This document shows positions 1-9,491 of a stretch of 64,000 bases of DNA, in pieces. A model generated the notes under the pieces. The model was not told the DNA's origin. It ran no database searches and saw only the letters and a list, made by a program, of their open reading frames with translations. Origin of the DNA: Longimicrobiales bacterium (GTDB taxonomy: Bacteria > Gemmatimonadota > Gemmatimonadetes > Longimicrobiales > Gaopeijiaceae); the NCBI GenBank assembly GCA_951828585.1, contig OX639991.1, positions 4,322,001 through 4,386,000 on the forward strand, read 5' to 3'. The position numbers were made by a program, and so were the translations under genes. Each line of letters starts with the position of its first letter. Position 1 is the first letter of the stretch.

Positions 1-223
1 CGTGGGGTATCTGGCGGAGACGGGGGTGCCGATGTTGATTGCGCTTACCAAGGTGGACAAGCTGAAGGCGAGGGACCGGGAGAAGGGGGTTGCACGCCGG
101 GTGACGGAGCAGCTGGGTGTATCGGAGGACCAGGTCGTGGCGAGTTCGGCCCGTACCGGGGAGGGGTCGGAGGAACTGTTGGATGCCATCGCGGCGCTGC
201 TGGAAATGGAGGAAGGATCGTGA
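1..223 (+). CDS. engB: EngB/YsxC-type ribosome biogenesis GTPase, 3' end
   Basis: C-terminal 73 residues of a small Era-like GTPase; the 5' part lies outside the window. Two guanine-base recognition motifs are visible: TKVDK (G4, NKxD type) about 17 residues in, and SSARTGEG (G5, SAK type) about 30 residues later, followed by a short closing helix. This spacing is typical of EngB/YihA/YsxC, which acts in 50S subunit assembly. The stop codon overlaps the GTG start of the next gene by 4 bp (GTGA), so the two are probably cotranscribed. Other Era-like GTPases are possible, but the protein ends soon after G5, as EngB does. Confidence 0.8.
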   Translation, partial: VGYLAETGVPMLIALTKVDKLKARDREKGVARRVTEQLGVSEDQVVASSARTGEGSEELLDAIAALLEMEEGS

Positions 224-900
224 GTTGGATTGGTTGGTTGGAGAGTGGGATGGTGGGCTGTGGCGGCGTTCGTCGGGGGGTGGTGATGTTGGTTGGCCTG
301 GGAGTGGCGGGGTGGGCGGGATGCGCGCCCGCTGCAGCGCCCGGAATGGTGGGCGGGCCGGTCGCGGAGCCGCGCCGGGTGGAGCGGGTGGATCCGGCCC
401 GCTCGGGTTTGCTCACGCAGGAGCAGATCTCGGTGCGGCTGAGCGCCGGGTCGCTTCGGATCGAAGTCACGCCCCTGGCGGCTTGGGTGCTCGAGACCGC
501 GGCCCCCGACACGCGCGACCGGCTGGTCCGAATCGCCGAAGCGCACGCACCGGAGATGGCCCGCCGTACGGGGATCTCGCAGCCCGTGCTCTTCCTGGTG
601 TCGCTGTCGAGCCGGCAGCAGGGGACCGTGTTTCAGCCGGACGACCTGCACATGGTGTCGCGCGGATTGCGGGAGCGGCCGCTGGCGATTCGTGCGATCA
701 CCCCAGGGTGGGGGAGCGGGCGGCTCTCGCAGCAGGCCAGTGAGATCGCGGTGTACGCCTACGGAGACGGTCTGGACCTTACGCGGGAACTGACGGTGGC
801 CTACCAGGGGGTGGAGGATTCGTCATGGTCGAGGAAGGTGGTGGCGATCGAGGCCGAGCGGGGAAGGATCGGGCGTTCCCGGTCCGTGGATCAGAGCTGA
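220..900 (+). CDS. Putative exported lipoprotein, unknown function
   Basis: A 226-residue protein starting at a GTG that overlaps the upstream stop. A hydrophobic segment at about residues 20-33 ends in a lipobox-like WAGC, followed by an Ala/Gly/Pro-rich linker, so it is probably an outer-membrane or periplasmic lipoprotein. The mature part has alternating hydrophobic strands (for example near RIEVTPL and VLFLVSLSS) and looks like a single beta-rich domain. The long n-region means an internal start (GTG or ATG near residue 11-23) may be the true one. I do not recognise the family. It lies in a tight run with engB and the membrane protein downstream. Confidence 0.6.
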   Translation: MSWIGWLESGMVGCGGVRRGVVMLVGLGVAGWAGCAPAAAPGMVGGPVAEPRRVERVDPARSGLLTQEQISVRLSAGSLRIEVTPLAAWVLETAAPDTRDRLVRIAEAHAPEMARRTGISQPVLFLVSLSSRQQGTVFQPDDLHMVSRGLRERPLAIRAITPGWGSGRLSQQASEIAVYAYGDGLDLTRELTVAYQGVEDSSWSRKVVAIEAERGRIGRSRSVDQS

Positions 901-903
901 CCG

Positions 904-1356
904 GTGGGTAAGCTCCTGGGAGGGCTCACCCTGCTGGCCGTGGCCCTGTTCATGGTGGTCGGGTTTCTGCGCGCGGATGTGAATCCGGCCGCGCTGAGCA
1001 CGATGGTCGCGCTCTTGATCGGGGCCGGTCTGCCGGCGGTCGGGCGCGGCTGGTTGCTGGCGCGACACTTCGGGGTCGGACGCCGCATCGGCCGCAGGCG
1101 GGAGGAACTGCGCCGTGACACGCTCGAAGCCGAGATCCTCAAGATGGCGGAGAGGCACGGCGGTCGGATCACGGCTGTTGAAGTGGCAGGGGAGCTGGCC
1201 GTGCCGGCCACGACGGCGGAGGAGCTTGTCAACGAACTGATGAGGCGGGAATTGGCCGAGATCGAGATCACGGACTCGGGTCTGCTGGTGCATGCGTTTC
1301 ACGACTTGCAACACCTCTCCGAGAAGGAAACCGCGCGGGGGCTGCTCGATCCATGA
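904..1356 (+). CDS. Small membrane protein with C-terminal winged-helix-like domain
   Basis: 150 residues from a GTG start 4 bp after the previous stop. Two hydrophobic helices (about residues 5-22 and 30-48) are followed by an Arg-rich stretch (GRRIGRRREELRRD). A soluble segment of about 75 residues then reads like a winged helix (EILKMAERHGGRITAVEVAGELAV, then a second helix and a short beta hairpin near LAEIEITDSGLL). The arrangement suggests a membrane-anchored DNA- or protein-binding module. The specific family and role are not recognised. Its stop overlaps the next ATG (ATGA). Confidence 0.6.
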   Translation: MGKLLGGLTLLAVALFMVVGFLRADVNPAALSTMVALLIGAGLPAVGRGWLLARHFGVGRRIGRRREELRRDTLEAEILKMAERHGGRITAVEVAGELAVPATTAEELVNELMRRELAEIEITDSGLLVHAFHDLQHLSEKETARGLLDP

Positions 1357-1556
1357 GGAAGACCGCTCGTGGCGAGGAGACCGCTGGCCCCGTGACCGAG
1401 ACGCGCTGGCCGTGCCCCGTCTGCCTCGGGGTGAAGATGGAGCGCGCGGCCCCTGAAATACAACCGCATGGGGTACCAGCCCTGGCCTACGTTCCCGGGG
1501 TCGAAGGCACTAAGTGGTCGGCGGGCTGGACCTCGGGAGACCGCTTCACCATGTAG
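1353..1556 (+). pseudogene. Truncated zinc-ribbon (TFIIB-type zinc-binding) protein
   Basis: This starts with an ATGA overlap onto the previous gene and reads through WPCPVCLGVKMER, which resembles the first half of the small TFIIB-like zinc-binding proteins that normally continue to a second CxxC about 20 residues later. No second cysteine pair follows. The sequence instead turns into unrelated Pro/Gly-rich residues and stops after 67 codons. I infer that the 3' half was lost at about 1455, which would place the left edge of the accessory region here. It could also be a spurious short ORF, but the start overlap favours a real gene remnant. Confidence 0.45.
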
Positions 1557-1772
1557 GTCTTGCAAGCCTCGAAGAAACCGCGCAGCCAGGTCGCCTGCCC
1601 GCTCTTAGCATACGGCAACCTCTTCGGCGGCAACCGAATCGAACCCCCAACGAGAACACCCGCCCAGGTGGGCCTCCCGATTGCTCCGGGGTTGGCCCGC
1701 CGAAGCTTCACGCGCCCGGCAACCCGGCGCCTCCGAGCCGAAACCTGCCGCTCCAAGATCATCCCGGCAGAC
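1557..1772. other. Intergenic, no recognised feature
   Basis: Between the truncated zinc-ribbon gene and the stop of the large LRR protein I see no supported gene. An antisense reading of about 90 residues crosses it but has no recognisable motif. A short GGTTCGATTC match on the minus strand looked like a T-arm but its stem does not pair. Confidence 0.4.
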
Positions 1773-4700
1773 TCAGTTCGGTGTCCTGCGGGGCAGACCG
1801 CGGCTCACGAGGACCTCGGCTCCCCGGTCCTGTGCGGCTGCTTGGCCGGCCAGCGCGGCTGCCCGCCCGGCGGCAGCCTCGCCACGAAGAACCGAGCGGA
1901 TGCGGCCCGTCGCGCGGTCGATGACGATCGCCATCGGGTTGTTGGTCTCGCCGTTGAGTTCGGCCGTGCGCTCCGGCCCCGACAGCACGACGCGGTCGAG
2001 CGAGACGAGCCGCTCCTCCTCGAAGGGGATCATGAACAGGAAGCTCCCGCCGCCCAGCGACAGCTCGTCCATCTCGAACTCCAGGGAGAACTCCGTATTC
2101 CCGGCCGCGCCGAACCCCTCGATCCGGTACGGGCCTGGGCGTGACGGCATCTTCACCGGAGCGTCTAGCACGAACGCGGGATCGAGGCTCAGTTCGCCGT
2201 CCGGGCTGACGCTACCCCATAGGAGCAGACGCTTGGCCCGCCCGCCGCCGGCGAGCACCGCCGCGGCGGATTCGCCATCGATTCTGTACTCGAGCGCCTT
2301 GTTGAAGTGGTAATCGCTAATCCAGGCCGGGTCGCAGTAAGACATCAGGTCCGGGGTCGATGGGGGCACCAGGTCGCCGGACCGGAAGTCATAGCCCCAG
2401 ACCCCTATCGTGCCGTCCCGGTAGGGATAGTTCCCATCGACTTGAGCCGGGCGGCCGCACGGCGCGTGCCGCAGGCTCATGTTGTGGCCCAGTTCGTGGG
2501 CGAACACCGCCGAGTCCGGGATCCCCGCGCTGACGGGTGGCGCGGAGCCCGTTTGGACGTAGGCGATCCCGGCGATTCCACGCTCCCCCTCCCGGATCAC
2601 GGCACCGTAGTAGTATCCGCTGCCACCTTCCGTCTCCCGGAGCAGCGCGATGTCTTGCACGAGTTCCACCCAATCATCGGCGCTCGAAGCTGACGGTGGC
2701 CGGTCGATGGTGAACGGCTCGTGCACCGCCAGCGCGAGATCCGCCACCGGGAGAACCGCTCGCATGAACTCGATCGCCGGGTGCTCCGGCCCCATCCCCT
2801 CCGTCCAGTCCAGCACGCTGCTGTCCGCGCTCGCCGTCGCCAGCACCGGCACCACCGTCAGCTCCATGGTCGGCATCTCCCGCGCGTCCAGCGCCAGCCG
2901 ACCCTCCGCCGGCACCCTGAACACGCTGCCCTCGGTTCGCGGCACCACGCTGTCGGGATCGATCTCGACCACCATCTCGAGGCCCGGGCGAAGCACGCCG
3001 GCCGGGACCAGGGCGTGGAACGATTCGTCCGCCCGCCCGAGGTTCAACTCGCCAGGAATGCCCCGGGGCGATTCCAGGCGCATGCCGGCCGAGTGGATCT
3101 CCCGGCCGCCCTGGATGAACGAGACCCGCGCCCGCGGCTGGTGGTTGTTCGCTTGGTCGGCAACGGCGAAGACCCGCAGAAGCGCCGGACGGCCCGCGAT
3201 CAGCGGCACATCGCCCTCGGCGCTCTGCGCCCCCTGCGTGAGGTGCGCCACCGGCAGCGACACCACGGGCCCCGGCCTGCAGTTGCGTCCGGCGGCGTGC
3301 GCCGGAATCGAGGCCAGCCATTTCTCGAAGCTGCTCCTCGGCGGCGCGCACGCCCCGCTCTCGTTCCAGCGGAATTCCGAGAGGCTCAAGGCCGCCAGCG
3401 AGTTGGGGAGCCTGCCCTCGAAGCGGTTGTGGGCCAAACCCAGCCGCCGGAGGTCGAACAAGCCGCCCAACCACCCGGGCACCCAGCCCGCCAATACGTT
3501 GCGCGACAGGTCCAGCTCCTCGACATCCGCCAAGTCACCTAGCTCCCGCGGCAGGGTGCCGTCCAGGCGGTTGTCGGAGAGATCCAGCAGCCGCAGATCG
3601 AGCAACCCTCCGACTTCAGCGGGAAGCGCGCCCGCCAGACCGTTCGCCGAGAGGTCCAGGCCGGTCAGGGAGCCGCCTGAGGCCGTCACGCCGTGCCACG
3701 CCGACACCGGCTCGTCCGTCAGCCAGTTGGCGTTGTTGGTCCAGTTCGGTCCGTCCGTAGCCTCGTAGAGCGCCGTGAGGGCTTCGCGCGGAGCCAGGAC
3801 GCAAGTCACGTCAAAGTCAGTATGACTCGCAATGGTCGCCAGCCACGCCTGAAAATCGCGGTCCCAGGGGGCGCACAGGCCCGTGCCGTACCACGTGAAG
3901 TGAGTGAGCGGCAGCCCGATCAGCTCCCGCGGCAAGGCGCCGGCCAAGTCCCGGTTCCAGTTGATACTGAATATCTGGAGGTTGCGCAGCATGCCGAGTT
4001 CCGGCGGGATCACACCCTCCAATCGGTTGAGAGCCAGATCGAGTTTCTCAAGGACGGCGAGGTTGCCGAGTTCGGCCGGGATCGGCCCGCTCAGGCGGTT
4101 GCCGTAGAGGTGTAGGGACGTGAGGTGAGCCAGCTTGCCGAGTTCCGGCGGGATCGGGCCCTCCAATCGGTTGCTACCCAGCAAGAGAATCTCAAGGACG
4201 GCGAGGTTGCCGAATTCGGCCGGGATCGGCCCGCTCAGGCGGTTGCCGTAGAGGTGTAGGGACGTGAGGTGAGCCAGCTTGCCGAGTTCCGGCGGGATCG
4301 GGCCCTCTAGCGTATTGGAACCGAGGGTCAATCCCTGGAGCATGGGGAGGTTGCCGAGTTCGGCCGGGATCGGGCCGCTCAGGCGATTATGACCCATGTG
4401 CAGGGCAAGGAGGCGATTGAGCTTGCCAAGCTCCGGCGGAATGGGACCCTCCAGTGCGTTTGTGGACAGGCACAGAAACCGAAGAGCGGCGAGCCTTCCG
4501 AGCTCCGGCGGGATCGGGCCACTCAGGCGGTTCCAGTCGAGAAACAATACCTCGAGAGCAGTGAGGTTCCCCAGTTCGGAGGGTATGGGGCCCGTTAGAC
4601 TGCCCTGAAGTATGAGACCTGCCAGGTTGCGGAGGTTGCCGAGTGTGGGCGGAATGGGCCCCGTCAAGATGTTGTCACGGGTCGAAGGCCGCGCGTCTGC

Positions 4701-7130
4701 CGGGACGGACACCCGCAGGTCGACCTGGAGTTTGGTAGAACCTATGAACAACTCGCAATTGCGGGGTCCCGGTGATTGGAGCTCCAGCCAAGTCAGACGA
4801 TCGAGGGCCCCGAGCTCGGACGGCAGGATGCCGGCGAGGTCGTGGAGTTCCAATTCGGTCACCCGGCCATCCGAGTCGGTCCGCACGCCATGCCACGAAT
4901 CCAGGGGCTCGTTGGTGAGCCAGTTCTCGCTGTTAGCCCAGTTCGGGCCGCCCGTCGCGTGGTACAACACCGCCAGAATCTCGCGGTCCGTCAACGGGGC
5001 GCACCGCACGCCCGTGCCCTCGTGCGACGGCATGGCATCCAGCCACCCGCGGAACGCGTCGTCGTCCGGCACGCACAGCCCGGTGTCCGTGTAGTGCAAT
5101 ACCCGCAGGGGGAGCCGCGAGAGCGACGCCGGCAACGGGCCGGTGAGGAGAGCGTTGCCCCCGATCCGAAGCTCGGTCATTCTTGCCAGGTCAACGGACG
5201 GGAGCCGTCCCGTGAGGCCGTTGTGGCTCAGATCGAGGGCAGTCACCCTGCCGAGCGAATCCGCCGTGACACCGTGCCGTTCCCCCAGCCACGCGGTCTC
5301 CCTCCAGCCGTCGGAGTTGGTCCAATCCTCCCCGCTGGCGGCGGCGTAGAGCAGATCGAGCGAGACGAGGTCGACCTCGTTGCAAAGCGGAGGCCTGGTC
5401 CCTACCACGTTCTCGATCCCTTCCAGCCAGATGACGAAAGTAGCCGTGCCCGGAAAGCACAACCCGGAGTTCCAGCCGACCCGCAATTCGCGCAAGGCCG
5501 CCAGTTGCACGAAGCCGGGCGGGACCGGGCCGCTGAGGAGATTGCCTTCGAGCGCCAGAGTTTCGAGGCTGGACAGGCCCCCGAGCTCCGGCGGCATCTC
5601 TCCGGTCAGATTGTTGTAGCTCAGCTCCAGGGAGGCAACACGGCCCTCGCGGTTCGTGGCAACCCCGTACCAATCCCCGAGCGGAGCGTCCGTCAGCCAG
5701 TCCCCGCTGTTGGTCCAGCTTGGCCCGCCGGTCGCGTGGTAAAGCCGTACCAGAGCTTCTCGGTCGGCCTTCGCTGCGGAGACCCTGACCACCGCGCCGC
5801 CGAACACGCTCCCGGAGGCCACCGTGACTCTGGTTACTCCCACACCCGCCGCCACCACCAGCCCCGTCGTGTCCACCGTGGCGACCGATTCGTCGCCCGA
5901 CGACCAAGTGTACTCGGCCGCGGCGACCGCATTGTCGTTCGCGTCGAACGCCTCCGCCGAAAGCCGCAGCGTGTCGCCGATGACGAAGAGGGTCGCGGAG
6001 TCCGGAGTAACCCGTACCTCCGCCACCACCTGCTCGACGGCCACGGACGCCGTCCCCGTCACGCCGTGGGACTTGGCCGCGATCTCTACCGCACCGGCTC
6101 CAACCGCCGCCACCAGACCAGTGCCGTCCACCTTGGCAACACTTTCGTCACTGGACGACCACGTGAACTCGGCATCCGTAACCGGGTGGCCGTTCGCGTC
6201 CACTGCCAAGGCCGCGAGCCTGAGCGTGTCGCCCAGAGCCAGGAGCGTGTCCGCCGCGGGTGTGACCCGTACCTCGGCCACCTGCTGCTCAACCGTGATG
6301 GAGGCTGACGCCTGGACGCCGTCGGTTGCGGCAGCGATGACCGCGCTCCCGCTCCCCGCCGCCGTGACCAATCCAGTGCGGTCCACCGTGGCGACGGCCT
6401 CGTCACTGGAGTGCCACTGGAACTCGGCGTCCGCAACCGGGTGGCCGTTCGCGTCCACTGCCAAGGCCGCGAGCCTGAGCGTGTCGCCCAGAGCCAGGAG
6501 CGTGTCCGCCGCGGGTGTGACCCGTACCTCGGCCACCTGCTGCTCAACCGTGATGGAGGCTGGCGCCGTTGCGCTCCCGGCCGCCGCCGAGATCGTAGCG
6601 ATGCCGTTGTCGACCGCGGTTACCAGGCCGTTCTGGCTCACAGTCGCAACCGTTTCGTCGCTGGAGCGCCACGTGAACTCGGCGTCCGCGACCGGGTGGC
6701 CGTTCGCGTCCACCGCCTCCGCTGTCATGCGCAGCGTATCGCCGAGAGCCAGGAGCGTGTCCGCGGCCGGCGACACCCGTACCTCCGCCACCACCTGCTC
6801 GACGGCCACGGACGCGCTCGCCGCCGCAGTCCCGGACCTGGCCGTGACGCTCGTGCTCCCGTTCCCCACCGCCGTCACCAGCCCCTCCCCGTCCACCGCC
6901 ACAACCGTCTCGTCGCTGCTGGCCCATTGGATCGGTTCCCCCACCATAATCTCGCCGTATTGATCGTGAACCGTGGCAGTGAGCTTGACGTCTTCCCCAA
7001 GCGCCGAAAAAACTGCGGCGGACGGCGAAATCGTGATCGACGACGCGGTCGGTGGGGGCTCCGTCGGCGCGTCTGCACACGCGGCGGCCAGCGCCGCAAC
7101 CAACACGAAGAAACGGCCCGGGCGCGTCAT
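1773..7130 (-). CDS. Giant secreted lipoprotein: five Big_2 domains, four capped LRR blocks, metzincin-like protease domain
   Basis: 1785 residues from the ATG at 7128-7130, chosen because it opens a signal peptide ending in a lipobox (LAAAC at about residues 16-20); the frame extends 42 codons further upstream without a signal. Residues ~29-450 hold five Big_2/Ig-like repeats (each with a SSDE-x-VA-x-V core). Residues ~450-1300 hold four blocks of plant-like LRRs, each beginning with a cap of the form LYxATGGPxWTNxxxW. The C-terminal part has HELGHNMSLRH at about residue 1541 and a Met-turn LMSYC about 40 residues later, as in metzincin zinc proteases, but with Ser instead of the usual Gly in HExxHxxGxxH. 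Likely surface-anchored and acting on external protein. The upstream promoter region is an IS1380 fragment. Confidence 0.85.
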   Translation of the reverse strand: MTRPGRFFVLVAALAAACADAPTEPPPTASSITISPSAAVFSALGEDVKLTATVHDQYGEIMVGEPIQWASSDETVVAVDGEGLVTAVGNGSTSVTARSGTAAASASVAVEQVVAEVRVSPAADTLLALGDTLRMTAEAVDANGHPVADAEFTWRSSDETVATVSQNGLVTAVDNGIATISAAAGSATAPASITVEQQVAEVRVTPAADTLLALGDTLRLAALAVDANGHPVADAEFQWHSSDEAVATVDRTGLVTAAGSGSAVIAAATDGVQASASITVEQQVAEVRVTPAADTLLALGDTLRLAALAVDANGHPVTDAEFTWSSSDESVAKVDGTGLVAAVGAGAVEIAAKSHGVTGTASVAVEQVVAEVRVTPDSATLFVIGDTLRLSAEAFDANDNAVAAAEYTWSSGDESVATVDTTGLVVAAGVGVTRVTVASGSVFGGAVVRVSAAKADREALVRLYHATGGPSWTNSGDWLTDAPLGDWYGVATNREGRVASLELSYNNLTGEMPPELGGLSSLETLALEGNLLSGPVPPGFVQLAALRELRVGWNSGLCFPGTATFVIWLEGIENVVGTRPPLCNEVDLVSLDLLYAAASGEDWTNSDGWRETAWLGERHGVTADSLGRVTALDLSHNGLTGRLPSVDLARMTELRIGGNALLTGPLPASLSRLPLRVLHYTDTGLCVPDDDAFRGWLDAMPSHEGTGVRCAPLTDREILAVLYHATGGPNWANSENWLTNEPLDSWHGVRTDSDGRVTELELHDLAGILPSELGALDRLTWLELQSPGPRNCELFIGSTKLQVDLRVSVPADARPSTRDNILTGPIPPTLGNLRNLAGLILQGSLTGPIPSELGNLTALEVLFLDWNRLSGPIPPELGRLAALRFLCLSTNALEGPIPPELGKLNRLLALHMGHNRLSGPIPAELGNLPMLQGLTLGSNTLEGPIPPELGKLAHLTSLHLYGNRLSGPIPAEFGNLAVLEILLLGSNRLEGPIPPELGKLAHLTSLHLYGNRLSGPIPAELGNLAVLEKLDLALNRLEGVIPPELGMLRNLQIFSINWNRDLAGALPRELIGLPLTHFTWYGTGLCAPWDRDFQAWLATIASHTDFDVTCVLAPREALTALYEATDGPNWTNNANWLTDEPVSAWHGVTASGGSLTGLDLSANGLAGALPAEVGGLLDLRLLDLSDNRLDGTLPRELGDLADVEELDLSRNVLAGWVPGWLGGLFDLRRLGLAHNRFEGRLPNSLAALSLSEFRWNESGACAPPRSSFEKWLASIPAHAAGRNCRPGPVVSLPVAHLTQGAQSAEGDVPLIAGRPALLRVFAVADQANNHQPRARVSFIQGGREIHSAGMRLESPRGIPGELNLGRADESFHALVPAGVLRPGLEMVVEIDPDSVVPRTEGSVFRVPAEGRLALDAREMPTMELTVVPVLATASADSSVLDWTEGMGPEHPAIEFMRAVLPVADLALAVHEPFTIDRPPSASSADDWVELVQDIALLRETEGGSGYYYGAVIREGERGIAGIAYVQTGSAPPVSAGIPDSAVFAHELGHNMSLRHAPCGRPAQVDGNYPYRDGTIGVWGYDFRSGDLVPPSTPDLMSYCDPAWISDYHFNKALEYRIDGESAAAVLAGGGRAKRLLLWGSVSPDGELSLDPAFVLDAPVKMPSRPGPYRIEGFGAAGNTEFSLEFEMDELSLGGGSFLFMIPFEEERLVSLDRVVLSGPERTAELNGETNNPMAIVIDRATGRIRSVLRGEAAAGRAAALAGQAAAQDRGAEVLVSRGLPRRTPN
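4047..4307 (-). repeat. Near-exact 117-bp duplication inside LRR coding region
   Basis: Bases from 4047 to about 4163 recur from 4191 to about 4307 with one visible mismatch. The 144-bp offset equals two 24-residue LRRs, indicating recent in-frame expansion of the third LRR block. Confidence 0.8.
6181..6562 (-). repeat. Exact 127-bp duplication inside Big_2 domain coding region
   Basis: Bases 6181-6307 and 6436-6562 read as identical over 127 bp, 255 bp (85 codons) apart. This equals one Big_2 domain period, so the domain array appears to have grown by recent unequal recombination or slippage. Confidence 0.85.
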
Positions 7131-7256
7131 TAGGCCAACGTCCGGTTGCGCTTGGGAAAGCAAGCGTTCCTCAAGAGGCTCGGATCCGCGCGGACGCGTA
7201 GTGCGCAGGACCCGTGTGTAGTCTGCGTCCCTAACAAAACAAGTCTTCCCATCCAA

Positions 7257-7535
7257 CCCACCTTATTCACGAGCGGTCTGGAAGTGAGGTGACGTGAGGC
7301 GGCAAGTGCTTTAGATTCAATGTGTTACAGTAATCGCGAGCACCTACCAGCCATCACGTCGGGGGTGAAGATAGTGGATGCGCCGTTCAGCTTCAACTCA
7401 GGTCGATCAGGATCGGGTCCCGCCAGGACCGGATCACGGGGGATTCGGGGGCTCTGACGGGGCGCGAGCTGATGAGGCGCAGCAGGGTGGCGCGGTTTCT
7501 GGCGAACGGGCTGCCGGACAAGCGGGACGGGCGCC
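7257..7535 (+). mobile_element. IS1380-family left-end fragment
   Basis: About 280 bp closely matching the left end of the complete IS1380 element at 27590-29358, including the CCTTATTCACGA terminal repeat and the first part of the transposase reading frame. A 2-base insertion at the Phe-Asn codons (relative to the full copy) breaks the frame, and the fragment stops abruptly at GGGCGCC, where beta-propeller sequence begins. It is a dead remnant. Confidence 0.8.
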
Positions 7536-7795
7536 CAGCGCTACCCTCCACCTTCCCCACCTACAACACGCTCATGGTTTTCGGCGATCGCATCTGGGTC
7601 AAGCATTTCCGCCGACCTGGAGAACCGGAGCATCAGTGGCTCGCGTTCGACGCCGACGGCACCCAGGTCGCTACCATGTTCCTGCCGTCGCGTTTCGTCG
7701 CTCAGCAAATCGGCTCTGATTGGGTGCTGGTTCTCATAGCCGATGAGCTCGGGGTCGAGAGGCTGGTCGTCTACGCTCTGGTCGAAGACCCGTGA
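7472..7795 (+). pseudogene. 3' fragment of a beta-propeller gene fused to IS1380 sequence
   Basis: The last ~85 codons (from about 7545) resemble the C-terminal blade of the six-bladed propeller proteins further right: a D-R-I-W-V-K-x-F-R-P core, a W-L-A-F-D strand, then D-W-V-L-V-L-I-A-D-E-x-x-V-E, as in the end of the protein at 10864-12255. The first ~22 codons come from the IS1380 transposase frame. The propeller gene has therefore lost its whole 5' part. It stops 40 bp before the convergent chimeric ORF. It is probably not functional. Confidence 0.65.
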
Positions 7796-7835
7796 GCCTT
7801 CACCATCATCGGGGAAGAAGGCGCATGATGGCGTG

Positions 7836-9491
7836 CTAATCACCCGGCCTCAACCGCAGATCCAGCCTTCCAATGTGTTCCCCCGTGGGGATCACCATCG
7901 GGTACTGCCGCGTCCGCAATTCATTGGCGTCCAACTCGTCGAGACCCACACCCTCCATGGGGAACTCCACACCGCCCACGACCAGCGGCTCGGGGCGCGC
8001 CTCGTCCCGGCACATGTGGTCGACGATCCACGCCACCGACGGGGCCGAAAAGTGGACCTCGACCGGCGTCTCGGCGTCGGCGTCCACCTCCACCTCGACG
8101 GGTTCGGAAACGTAGCCGAACGCCTCCAGATAGGGATGGGTGAAGTTGACGGCATAGGTCCCCGGATCCAGCCAGTTCAGCTCGAATCCGCCTTCTCGGT
8201 CGGTAAGCGACCGGATCCCGGTTCGCTCGACAAAGACCCGGGCACCGGGCAGACCCGCCCGCAGGGTGTCGAGAACCGATCCGACTATCCGGCCCTGGAG
8301 GCCCGACGCGAGCATCGCGTATCCGCCTCTCCCGTGGATCCGGAGGTGCGCGGCCACCCGGCGGTACTTGTGGAAGATCTCGACGGTCTGGGCCGTGATC
8401 CGAACGTCGACCTCGCAGCGGCCCAGCGGGTGGGGGACGCTGTAGAGCGCGTGCTCGACCTGGATGTGGTAGTCGATGTTGACCCGCGCCTTGCGCCACT
8501 CCGCGTATTCGTAGCGCTCGTCCGGGAGCGGCTTGAGCGCCGGCCGGTCCAGATCCTCGAACCAGCTGCGCCGGCTGCCTTCGGTCTTGTCGAACGGCCG
8601 CTCGTTCAGCGCGGCCAGCAGCGGCGCGATGGCCTCGCGGAGTTCGCGGAGCGAGAAGAACGTATGGTTGCGCAGCGGCGCCATGACCCAGCGCTCGACG
8701 TGTTGGACTGCGGTTTCCGCCTTGGCCTTGTCCCTGGGTGCCCGGGGCCGCGCCGGCAGCACCGCGGTTCCGTAGTGGGTGGCCAGTTCCTGGTACGTCG
8801 GGTTCAGGTCCGGCTCGTAGCGGCTGGCCTTGTGGACCGCCGCCTTCTCGTTGTCCGGGATCACGAGTTCCGGTACGCCTCCCCAGAACTCGAACATCCG
8901 GACGTGCGACATCGTCCAGTCCGGCAGCGACCGGCTCCGGGTCACGTCCACGAAGGTGTGGTTCGACGCGCCGAGGACACCGACGAAGACCATGATGTCC
9001 CGCGCCTCGCCGGTCTCCCGGTCCACGACCTCGAACTTCGGGCCCGCGTAGTCCACGAACGCCTTCTCGCCCGCCCGGTACACCTGCCGCATGACCACGT
9101 CGATCCGTCCCCGCCACGCCCTGTAGCGCTCGCAGAACCAGCTGTACCCGTAGCCGTTCGCATGAACCGTCCGGTACTCCAGCCACAACAGCTGCAGCGT
9201 CACGCCCTTGTGGCGTTGAAGCTCCCGGTGGACGTCTTCCCAGTTCGGCTCGGGCCGGGGAACCCGCGACGGTGGCGGGGCCGGGAACAGCGCCGCTTCC
9301 AGCGCGGCGTCGTCCAGCCCCTCCGGCAACGGCCAGGAGAAGCCCCCGGCGCTTGCCCGCCGCACGTAATCGCTCACCGTGCTGTTGGCGATGCCGAGCG
9401 ACGTGGCGATCTCGCGGTGGCTGCGCCCGACCTCGTACTTCAGACGCAGCAGTTCTCGAATCTTCCGCATGGACAACCTCTTCTGTGACAT
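7836..9491 (-). pseudogene. Chimeric ORF: truncated IS21 IstA fused in frame to a carboxypeptidase-regulatory domain fragment
   Basis: 551 codons, open throughout. The first ~390 residues are nearly identical to the intact IstA at 45945-47504: an N-terminal HTH (REIATSLGIANSTVSDYVRR), the DDE core with FVDYAG and VPELVIPDNEKAAV, and the start of the C-terminal beta domain. Near base 8312 the sequence switches to an unrelated ~160-residue tail with a CarboxypepD_reg-type beta sandwich (PGARVFVERTGIRSLTDREG, then DPGTYAV). The tail is the 3' end of a secreted-protein gene like that at 24985-26400. istB is absent, so the element cannot move by itself. Expression of the fusion is unknown. Confidence 0.8.

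Noticed and set aside
1600-1690. Possible tRNA on the minus strand (GGTTCGATTC match)
   Set aside because: The five bases on either side of the putative T-loop do not pair and no acceptor stem or anticodon arm could be placed.
4776-6308. 510-codon plus-strand frame across the LRR/Big_2 gene
   Set aside because: Its apparent repeats are only the reverse reading of the LRR and Big_2 repeats; no start signal or domain.
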